Below are positions 1-5,339 of a stretch of 6,438 bases of DNA, in pieces. The position numbers and the translations under genes were made by a program. The stretch is from Euzebyaceae bacterium (GTDB taxonomy: Bacteria > Actinomycetota > Nitriliruptoria > Euzebyales > Egibacteraceae): NCBI GenBank assembly GCA_013698135.1, contig JACCVM010000206.1:1-6438 (forward strand). The letters are read 5' to 3'. The notes under the pieces were generated by a model. That model had not been told where the DNA came from, ran no database searches, and saw only the letters and a list, made by a program, of their open reading frames with translations. Each line of letters starts with the position of its first letter. Positions within the stretch are counted from its first letter, which is position 1.

Positions 1-793
1 TCGGTCCAGCCGAGACTGCGCCACCGCCCTTCGCGCGCTGCTGGACCACGGCGATCCGCCCGGCCGAGAAGTCCACGTCACGCCACCGCAGTCCGACGAG
101 CTCACCGCGTCGCAGACCCGTGGTCACGGCAAGGCGCCACAGCGCGTACAGACGGTCGGTCGCAACCGAGCCGAGGAACGTGCGGACCTGCTGACCTGTC
201 CATGTCAGCTGCTCCGGGGAGTCCGGCTGCCGGTGCGCCGCCTCAGCCGGGTTGTGAGGGATAAGACGGTTACGGACGGCGTCAGCCAGCGCGCGGCACA
301 GCGTGCTGTGGATGTTGTGGACCGTCTTCGCGGACAGGCGCGCGTCGTCGCCGCGGACACGGCCGGGATCCGCGAGCTGGGCGTACAGCCGCTGGACTCT
401 ATTGCGGGTCAGGGCCTGGAGTGGTAGGTCACCGATGCGCGGCACGATGTAGCGCCGCACGTGTAGTTCGCACGCGTCGTAGGCGCCGGGGCGCAGGCGA
501 GCCTTCGCCGACGGCAACCAATCTTCGAGAAAGGCCCTGACGGTGAGCCTGCTCCCTGGGACGTAGGCGCCCCGCGCGATGGCGGCTTGAAGCTCATTCA
601 TCGCGGCCAGGGCTTCCCGCTTCGTTGCGAATCCGGCTTTGCGCTTCTGCTCGCGTGGGGCGCCGGGCGGCGCCAGGTCGATGCGAAAGGTCCAGCTGTA
701 GCGGTCGTGGCCACACTGTTGACAGCGCCGACCATTTCCCTGCCAGCCGGCACCGCAGCGGCTGCACCGCTTGTAGACCTGCCCTTGTCGCAC
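1..793 (-). CDS. Tyrosine-type site-specific integrase, N-terminal part (cut by window edge)
   Basis: This frame is open for 264 residues, from a GTG at 793-791 to the window edge. Residues 1-30 form a zinc finger with Cys10, Cys13, Cys24 and Cys27, as in the arm-type DNA-binding region of many actinobacterial integrases. A basic segment and the hinge Ala-Thr-Lys-Arg-Glu-Ala (56-61) follow. A SAM-like core-binding domain covers about 80-185, with LTVRAFLEDWL near its start and KTVHNIHSTL near 156-165. The catalytic domain begins near 195 and contains TTGLRRGELVGLRW, in which Arg228 is the first catalytic Arg of the R-K-H-R-H-Y set; the other catalytic residues lie beyond the window. The GTG is preferred because an AGGAGG lies five bases upstream and the zinc finger starts right after it. 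Family role: integration and excision of an integrative element or prophage by strand exchange at att sites. The family call is strong; the type of element is unknown. Confidence 0.93.
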   Translation of the reverse strand, partial: MRQGQVYKRCSRCGAGWQGNGRRCQQCGHDRYSWTFRIDLAPPGAPREQKRKAGFATKREALAAMNELQAAIARGAYVPGSRLTVRAFLEDWLPSAKARLRPGAYDACELHVRRYIVPRIGDLPLQALTRNRVQRLYAQLADPGRVRGDDARLSAKTVHNIHSTLCRALADAVRNRLIPHNPAEAAHRQPDSPEQLTWTGQQVRTFLGSVATDRLYALWRLAVTTGLRRGELVGLRWRDVDFSAGRIAVVQQRAKGGGAVSAGP

Positions 794-798
794 CTCGG

Positions 799-804
799 CC
801 TCCT
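799..804 (-). promoter_or_regulatory. Ribosome binding site of the integrase
   Basis: The minus strand reads AGGAGG here, five bases before the GTG at 793-791. It decides the GTG start. The preceding minus-strand frame ends with a TAG at 805-803 that overlaps this site, an arrangement typical of a gene translationally coupled to the one before it. Confidence 0.75.
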
Positions 805-859
805 ACTGCCCGTTGCTGCCGCCGAGATCGGGATGCCATAGACCCTTCCCGCACTCGTG
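803..859 (-). pseudogene. Possible 3' remnant of the gene preceding the integrase
   Basis: In the minus strand a frame reads HECGKGLWHPDLGGSNGQ and stops with TAG inside the integrase ribosome binding site. The same frame is closed by TGA at 862-860, just where amidohydrolase homology begins on the other strand. In actinobacterial integrative elements the gene before int is usually xis (excisionase) or a replication initiator, so this could be the last residues of such a gene cut at the junction. I do not recognise the peptide itself, so identity is open. The evidence is only stop placement and overlap. Confidence 0.25.
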
Positions 860-860
860 T

Positions 861-1295
861 CATGAGATCCTTTGGGCTGCGACTCGTGGAGGCGCCCGCA
901 GCGCACGACTCGGCGACCTGGTTGGAGCTGTGGAAACCGGCCGCAAAGCAGACCTCGTGCTTCTCGACATGCGAACGGTGAACTTCACCCCGCTCAATGA
1001 CGTTCGCAACCATCTCGTCTACTGTGAGAATGGTGCATCGGTCGAGAAGGTCATGGTCAATGGCCAGATCGTCGTTGACGATGGGCGCTGCACCCTAGTC
1101 GATGAGGATGCCTTGCTTGCCGAGATTCGGGGGTTCGCCCCGGATCTCCTCGCCCGCCATGCCGAAGTTGAGCGGTTGAACGCTGCATTCACACCTCACT
1201 TCGAGGCAATCTATCGACGCTGCAACGGACAATCCCTTGGGATCAACCGCTACGCGGGTCATGAATCCGACTGGTTGACAACCGCGACGAGCTGA
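861..1295 (+). pseudogene. Amidohydrolase/deaminase, C-terminal fragment (5' end lost)
   Basis: These 144 residues match the C-terminal end of the TrzA/AtzA/guanine-deaminase-like amidohydrolases. HEILWAATRGGARSARLGD corresponds to the last helix of the TIM barrel, followed by the hallmark segment VGAVETGRKADLVLLDM, then NFTPLNDVRNHLVY and VEKVMVNGQIVVDDGR of the small beta domain. The HxH metal site, the later His residues and the catalytic Asp all lie in the missing N-terminal two thirds of a protein normally about 450 residues long, so this fragment cannot be catalytic. An upstream ATG at 813 is in frame, but residues before 861 show no family resemblance and belong to the integrase side of the junction. 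It ends 44 bases before the next plus-strand gene, so it was probably the preceding gene of the operon. The substrate of the intact enzyme cannot be told; a ring deaminase or hydrolase is likely. Confidence 0.82.
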
Positions 1296-1329
1296 TTCCA
1301 TCACTGTAGGAACCGACAAGTACCACGTT

Positions 1330-1334
1330 AGGAG
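1330..1334 (+). promoter_or_regulatory. Ribosome binding site deciding a GTG start
   Basis: AGGAG lies five bases before the GTG at 1340. It supports this start over the in-frame ATG at 1367, which would remove the conserved FLNGTAM strand. Confidence 0.7.
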
Positions 1335-1339
1335 CCGAA

Positions 1340-1744
1340 GTGCGGATTTTCTTGAACGGCACAGCCATGTCGGGACAGGCCGATCAGGTCTTTCTTCGCG
1401 GGGCGCCACTTCTGGGCACCGCGCGGACCGCTCCTCGATACCGCTTCTACGCCGTTCGCGGCGAGTTCCCGGGGCTCGTCGCGGTCGAATCGGGTGGCAG
1501 GTCCATCGAGGGCGAACTCTACGATATCGACGACGAAGTATGGCGCACGTCGCTCGGACCTGCCGAGCCGCGAGAGCTCGCCCTTGGTGAGGTCGAACTG
1601 GATGATGGACAGACCGCTCACGCGATGATCTTGGATACGACGATGGTCCGCGACGACGAGATCGTCGACATCACCGAGCTGGGTGGGTGGCGGGCCTTCC
1701 TGCGGTCCACTGGAGCGGATGCGCCAGCTCCAAGGACATCGTGA
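1340..1744 (+). CDS. Stand-alone allophanate hydrolase C-terminal-like protein (gamma-glutamylcyclotransferase fold)
   Basis: The product has 134 residues. RIFLNGTAMSGQ (2-13), the segment around 27-46 (TARTAPRYRFYAVRGEFPGL) and IEGELYDI (56-63) match the C-terminal domain of allophanate hydrolases (AtzF, DUR1,2), which has a gamma-glutamylcyclotransferase-like fold. The fused N-terminal amidase-signature domain of those enzymes is absent; the size matches known single-domain relatives. In the yeast enzyme this domain has been assigned the step that breaks down the N-carboxycarbamate made by the amidase part. In a lone copy the role is not established. It is probably cytoplasmic, with no signal peptide or membrane segment visible. 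Its TGA overlaps the GTG of the hydantoinase gene (GTGA), implying translational coupling and a role in the same pathway, for example handling a carbamoyl or carboxylated product after ring opening. The family call is strong; the reaction is inference. Confidence 0.85.
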   Translation: MRIFLNGTAMSGQADQVFLRGAPLLGTARTAPRYRFYAVRGEFPGLVAVESGGRSIEGELYDIDDEVWRTSLGPAEPRELALGEVELDDGQTAHAMILDTTMVRDDEIVDITELGGWRAFLRSTGADAPAPRTS

Positions 1745-3126
1745 GCCTCCTCGTGAAGGGCGCGCGGATCGTGACCGCGTGCGACGATTACGTGGCCGAC
1801 GTCCACGCTGAAGGTGAGACGATCACGACGATCGGCCGCCAGCTTGACATTCCCGCGGACGTCGTTCTCGACGGCACGGGTCTGTACCTGCTTCCGGGCG
1901 GGGTCGATCCGCACGTGCACCTCGACTTCCCCTTTGGCGACACCAAGACGTCGGACAACGTGCAGACCGGCACAATCGCGGCGGCGTTCGGCGGGACGAC
2001 GACCGTCGTAAACTTCACGCAGCAACTTCCTGGTGAGCGGCTCCAAGCAACTTTGGAAAGGGGCCTCGATACCGCCGAGGGGAACGCTGCGGTCGACTAC
2101 GGCTACCACCTCATCGTCACCAGCCTCGATGAGCAGACGTTGCCAGACCTCGACACGCTCGTCGCCGATGGAGTGACCAGCGTCAAGCTGTTCATGGCCT
2201 ATCCAGGTCTAGTGATGGTGGACGACCGCACCCTGTTCCAGGTGTTGGAAAGGACCGCCAGTCTGGGGGCCCTCACCTGCGTCCATGCCGAGAACGGTGA
2301 CGTCATCGATGTACTGGTGCAGCGCGCCTTGGCCGCAGGACGCACCGGTCCGGCGTGGCATGGGCGCACACGCCCGGAACTCGCCGAGGCCGAGGCCACG
2401 CACCGGGCGATCGCCTTGGCCGAGATGGCCGACGCACCCGTCTACTTCGTTCATCTGTCGTGCCGGGAGGCGCTCGACGAGGTGACGCGCGCCCGCGATC
2501 GCGGGCGCCCGGTGTACGCCGAAACCTGCCCCCATTACCTCTACCTGGACGACCGGGTGTACGACGAGCAAGGCGGATTCGACGTCGCGAAGTATGTCCT
2601 CACCCCACCGCTGCGGCCGGCCCACCACCAGGCGCACTTGTGGCGTGGTTTGCGCAACGACGACCTTTCCGTCGTATCCACGGACCACTGTCCGTTTTGT
2701 CTTAAGGGTCAGAAGACCCTTGGTGTTGGAGACTTCTCGAAGATCCCGAACGGTGGGCCGGGGATCGAGCATCGATTGGTTCTGTTGCACAGCGGCGGGG
2801 TGGTGGCCGAGCGTCTCTCGCTCCGGCGGATGGTGGAGGTATTTTCCACCGCCCCGGCAAGGCTATTCGGATTGTTCCCAAGTAAAGGTACTATTGCTGT
2901 GAATTCAGATGCTGACCTCGTCCTTTTCGACGCTGGGGCAACGCATACGCTCAGTGCTGCGACGCACAACATGAATGTCGATTACAGCCTCTACGAGGGC
3001 ATGGCAGTGACCGGTAAAGTGACGAGCGTAATCGCGCGCGGCAAAGTTATTGTGGAGGAAGGCAAGTACGTCGGGCGGCCCGGCGACGGAAGATACTTCA
3101 AGCGTGGACCGAGCGGGCGCGGTTGA
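1741..3126 (+). CDS. Dihydropyrimidinase / D-hydantoinase
   Basis: A complete cytoplasmic cyclic amidohydrolase of 461 residues, the usual length. It hydrolyses the ring amide of dihydropyrimidines, hydantoins or related cyclic ureides to N-carbamoyl products. All six metal-site residues are present: His58 and His60 (GGVDPHVHLDFPFG), Lys149 to be carboxylated (SVKLFMAYPG), His182 (CVHAENGD), His238 (YFVHLSC) and Asp315 (STDHCPF). The numbering nearly coincides with that of characterised bacterial hydantoinases. Tyr154 occupies the place of the substrate-loop Tyr. The C-terminal dimer segment NMNVDYSLYEGM is intact. The start is GTG 1741, because the protein then begins SLLVKGARIVT as in the family and overlaps the previous stop by four bases; an ATG at 1687 would add 18 unrelated residues read through the end of the previous gene. 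It is the last gene of the operon. No carbamoylase or downstream amidase is visible, so the exact substrate cannot be assigned. Confidence 0.95.
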   Translation: MSLLVKGARIVTACDDYVADVHAEGETITTIGRQLDIPADVVLDGTGLYLLPGGVDPHVHLDFPFGDTKTSDNVQTGTIAAAFGGTTTVVNFTQQLPGERLQATLERGLDTAEGNAAVDYGYHLIVTSLDEQTLPDLDTLVADGVTSVKLFMAYPGLVMVDDRTLFQVLERTASLGALTCVHAENGDVIDVLVQRALAAGRTGPAWHGRTRPELAEAEATHRAIALAEMADAPVYFVHLSCREALDEVTRARDRGRPVYAETCPHYLYLDDRVYDEQGGFDVAKYVLTPPLRPAHHQAHLWRGLRNDDLSVVSTDHCPFCLKGQKTLGVGDFSKIPNGGPGIEHRLVLLHSGGVVAERLSLRRMVEVFSTAPARLFGLFPSKGTIAVNSDADLVLFDAGATHTLSAATHNMNVDYSLYEGMAVTGKVTSVIARGKVIVEEGKYVGRPGDGRYFKRGPSGRG

Positions 3127-3217
3127 CCGACAGAGGCGGTGCTGTGGTATCCGGTGCGGGACGAAGGCACTGGAGGCGTCGCCGTACACCTTCTACACCG
3201 GCGCACCACGAACCAGC
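3127..3217 (+). other. Short stretch between operon and insertion sequence, with a possible DUF2252 scrap
   Basis: No gene can be supported here. From 3149 one plus-strand frame reads IRCGTKALEASPYTFYTGA, which recalls from memory the conserved DUF2252 segment with an I-R-Y-G start and an S-P-F-x-F-Y-R-G-A core. There is no space for the preceding residues of such a protein, and the insertion sequence begins at about 3218, so it would be a gene scrap cut on both sides. I see no convincing terminator after the hydantoinase stop. Confidence 0.25.
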
Positions 3218-3243
3218 TGGACTTCCCCCCGCCGGGCCGGACA
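3218..3243. repeat. Putative terminal inverted repeat of the IS3-family element
   Basis: The sequence starts TGGACTTCCCCCC, lies just beyond the transposase stop at 3251-3249, and ends in GGACA. The position and the TG plus C-run pattern fit an IS3 left or right end. The partner repeat was not found in the window, so the exact length is uncertain. Confidence 0.45.
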
Positions 3244-3248
3244 CCGGC

Positions 3249-4092
3249 TTATGCGGCCTGGCGTGAGCCTACGTGCCGCTGGTTGACGGTCAACTGCTGT
3301 TCGTATTCGACGGGCGGGCGATACCCGGCGTCGGCGCGGGTTGCGAAATGCCGGCGGCCGAGCTCCTGTATCAGCGTCGCGAAGAAGCTCTCCGCCCCGG
3401 CGTTGTCCAGGCACGACCCGGTGCGGCCAGCCGACTGGCGCAGCCCCAGATCGATGCACGCCTGGCGGTAGCGGCCCGAGGCGTAGGTCGAGCCGCGGTC
3501 GGAGTGAAAGATCGTGTCGCCGCCCATGGTCGCCCGGCCGCGTGCCGCGACAGCCATCGCCACAGCGTTGATGACGTGGTCGGTGTCGGCCACGTCACTC
3601 ATCGCGTAGCCGATCAGCCGCCGCGACCCCAGGTCGAGCACGGTGGCCAGATACAGCCAACCCTCGTCGGTAGGCACGAACGTCACGTTGCCCACCCAGG
3701 TGTGATCCATTCGGCCCGGGTCAAACAGCCGCCCCACCAGATCCGGCAGCGGCGCCGCCGTCTCATCACGTTTGGTCAGCCCGCGGCGACGCCGGTGCCG
3801 GCGCGCCACGATCCCCGCAGCGGCCATCATCGACTCGACCCGTTTGTGGTTGACCGGGCGGCCGCGGCGCGCCAGCTCCACGGTGACCCGCGGCGAGCCG
3901 TAGTCCGGATGCGCCCGGTGGATCGTCTTGATCTCGGGCCAGCAGCTGCGCGTCACGCTGCTCACGCTCGACGCGTGCACGGCCCGCGTGCCAGCCGTAA
4001 TACGCCGACGTCGATACCTGCATGACGGCGCACGCCTGCGTCACCGGGAACCCTGCGGCCTTCTGGTCATCGACACAGCGGTAACGCGTCAC
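3249..4092 (-). pseudogene. IS3-family orfB transposase, inactivated by several lesions
   Basis: The frame starts at GTG 4092-4090 with VTRYRCVDDQKAAGFPVTQ, then CAVMQVSTSAYYGWH (helix-turn-helix end). After DAQLLA the frame is lost at a run of three C residues (3936-3938 on the minus strand); removing one C restores LAEIKTIHRAHPDYGSPRV. The rve domain follows: TWVGNVTFVPTDEGWLYLA, IFHSDRGSTYAS and LDNAGAESFFATL. The second catalytic Asp and the Glu are present, but the first, normally Asp in D-I-T-Y-I, is Asn (codon 3689-3687). Near the end TRADA joins directly to GYRPPVEYE at about 3326/3327, so roughly 20-25 residues with the N-x-x-R-x-H-S-x-L motif are missing. This makes three independent lesions in about 280 residues. 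The family assignment is firm and activity very unlikely. The frameshift is not the programmed orfA/orfB one, since it lies inside orfB. Confidence 0.9.
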
Positions 4093-4153
4093 CGTGTCGA
4101 TGTCTCCTTGACCCAGAAGGCCACCGATCGTCGCCCGTTGAGGCTTCGGGCTG

Positions 4154-4807
4154 ATGGAGGCGGTCCGGGTCCTCGTCGCCGACGACAACGCACAGTTTCG
4201 CCAGGGCTTGCGAGCTCTGCTCACGGCCTCCGACGACATGGACCTGGCAGGCGAAGCCGCCACGGGCGAGGAGGTCATCTCGCTGGCGGAGCGCCTGCAG
4301 CCCGACATCATCCTGATGGACATCTCGATGCCGGGGCTGAACGGGCTGGAGGCGACCCGCCGCATCCTGCGTGTCAGCCCCCACATCGGCGTGCTGATGC
4401 TGACCATGCTCGAGGACGATGACTCCGTTTTCGAAGCGATGCAGGGGGGAGCACGCGGCTATCTTCTCGAGGGGGCGCTCAAGGCCGAGATCCTCCGAGC
4501 GATCCGTGGGGTCGCCAACGGTGAGGCGATCTTTGGGCCAGGCATCGCGCGTCGCCTGGTGCAGTTCTTCTCAAGCGCCCGGCCCCAGGGCTACGCCGAT
4601 GCCTTTCCGGAGCTGACCCAACGCGAGGCCGACATCCTCCGGCTGCTCGCCGAGCACCGAACCAATCCCGAGATCGCCGCGCAGTGGTCGTTAGCACCCA
4701 AGACGGTGCGCAACCACGTTTCGAACATCTTCAACAAGCTGCAGGTCGCGACCCGCGCCGAAGCCATCACCCGCGCGCGCGACGCCGGGCTGCGGCCCAG
4801 CGGCTAA
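4154..4807 (+). CDS. NarL/FixJ-family response regulator (LuxR-type output)
   Basis: A full-length product of 217 residues. The receiver domain (about 4-120) has the acidic pair Asp10-Asp11, phosphoacceptor Asp56 in DIILMDISMPGLNG, and Thr84 in VLMLTML. The position of the nearly invariant Lys, usually G-Y-L-L-K, is Glu106 (codon 4469-4471). The LuxR-type helix-turn-helix spans about 154-211: LTQREADILRLLAEH, then PEIAAQWSLAPKTVRNHVSNIF. It acts as a cytoplasmic DNA-binding transcription regulator, normally phosphorylated by a membrane histidine kinase. Such genes usually follow their kinase gene; here the upstream DNA is an insertion-sequence remnant. A frame ending in TGA at 4152-4154 overlaps the ATG by one base (TGATG), hinting at a lost coupled kinase gene. 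No good ribosome binding site precedes the ATG. The start is chosen because EAVRVLVADDN fits the family N-terminus and an in-frame stop lies at 4139-4141. Confidence 0.93.
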   Translation: MEAVRVLVADDNAQFRQGLRALLTASDDMDLAGEAATGEEVISLAERLQPDIILMDISMPGLNGLEATRRILRVSPHIGVLMLTMLEDDDSVFEAMQGGARGYLLEGALKAEILRAIRGVANGEAIFGPGIARRLVQFFSSARPQGYADAFPELTQREADILRLLAEHRTNPEIAAQWSLAPKTVRNHVSNIFNKLQVATRAEAITRARDAGLRPSG

Positions 4808-5092
4808 CCATGCGCAACGTCGTGGAGGCGCAAGCTCTATCGAGATCGACTCGGACGATAAGCGGCTTCCGATCAGCCACCAAACGGGACCGAGCCGCCA
4901 GCTGGTCTGGCCGCGGTTGATCACCCGGTGCGGATGCGCCAAAGGATCAGTTCTCAGCCGCCGTCACTAGCTCGGCGCCTCCCAGCGAGCGACGTGGAGC
5001 GGCTGGTAAGCGCCCCATTCACCGACAGGGTCGCGCTCCCGCTAGTCACCTTGGCCGCGGTCATATAGCTGCTGAGCGTGTAGGCGTGCCTC
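4808..5092. other. Gene-poor stretch after the response regulator
   Basis: I see no gene I can support here. On the minus strand an open frame ends at 4954 with the residues RHAYTLSSYMTAAKV and a Ser/Thr-rich tail, but it continues upstream as an antisense reading of the small basic ORF and the HlyIII gene, and I recognise no family. No tRNA, clear terminator or strong repeat was seen. Confidence 0.4.
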
Positions 5093-5272
5093 ATGCAGGA
5101 CTGTCCGGTATCGGCTCGACAAATGCTGCCCCTTGCCGGCAGGGACAAGGGCAGCGGCAAGGGCAGCAAGACCGCGGCCTTCAGTACCCGGAAGCAGAAG
5201 CGGGCGGAGAAGCGGGACAAGAAGGGCCGGGCTCCAAGGCCCGGTAGCCACAGGCCCGAGGGCGCACGTTGA
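5093..5272 (+). CDS. Small, highly basic protein (49 or 59 residues)
   Basis: An ORF is open from an in-frame stop at 5081-5083 to TGA 5270-5272, with ATG at 5093 (59 residues) or 5123 (49 residues). From the second ATG the protein has 8 Lys and 8 Arg but only 4 acidic residues. The core TRKQKRAEKRDKKGRA lies in a stretch that is otherwise Gly/Ser/Lys, probably disordered or a single charged helix. In the 49-residue form about 42 codons end in G or C, clustered in the first 40, which favours real coding over chance. Actinobacteria have small basic proteins with K-x-K-R-A-E-K-R-type cores, mostly uncharacterised, so this could be one; nucleic-acid binding is a guess from charge. No ribosome binding site stands out before either ATG, which weakens the call. 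It faces the HlyIII gene tail to tail. Confidence 0.5.
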   Translation: MQDCPVSARQMLPLAGRDKGSGKGSKTAAFSTRKQKRAEKRDKKGRAPRPGSHRPEGAR

Positions 5273-5289
5273 CCCACAACGGGCCGTAA

Positions 5290-5307
5290 GGCCATACCGG
5301 CCATACC
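5290..5307. repeat. Two tandem copies of a 9-base unit between convergent genes
   Basis: The unit GGCCATACC occurs twice in direct succession (5290-5298 and 5299-5307). It lies 18 bases past the stop of the small basic ORF and 33 bases before the HlyIII stop. Function unknown; it may be a small slippage duplication. Confidence 0.7.
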
Positions 5308-5339
5308 TGCGTGCGTGCCCCAGACGCGACGCGCAGGGT

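Larger units (their letters stand above)
3218..4110 (-). mobile_element. Degenerate IS3-family insertion sequence, one end and orfA missing
   Basis: The element contains a minus-strand orfB-type transposase pseudogene. Downstream of its stop, the plus strand at 3218-3243 begins TGGACTTCCCCCC and continues to GGCCGGACA. This starts with TG and has a C-run like the terminal inverted repeats of this family, so it is probably the transposase-distal end. No matching inverted copy is visible near 4090-4160, and no orfA precedes orfB. The right limit near 4110 is therefore an estimate: the transposase frame begins at 4092 and the response regulator reading frame at 4154. The copy is immobile by itself. 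Confidence 0.7.

Noticed and set aside
594..1013. Minus-strand open frame of 139 codons spanning the integrase start and the amidohydrolase fragment
   Set aside because: It overlaps the integrase in another frame and shows no family resemblance. The integrase frame with zinc finger and Arg motif is clearly the coding one.
3273..4025. Long plus-strand open frame of 250 codons across the insertion sequence
   Set aside because: It is antisense to the transposase, Arg/Pro/Ala-rich, and has no recognisable domain; a high-GC shadow.
3766..4407. Minus-strand frame joining the transposase N-terminus to sequence antisense to the response regulator
   Set aside because: Only the part from 4092 downwards is transposase. 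The upstream half is antisense to a clear receiver domain, so a long fused protein is not real.
5227..5244. Perfect 6-base-pair hairpin (CCGGGC, six-base loop, GCCCGG) as a terminator for HlyIII
   Set aside because: It lies about 95 bases past the HlyIII stop and inside the small ORF, and no real T-run follows on either strand. Such short GC stems are frequent by chance here.
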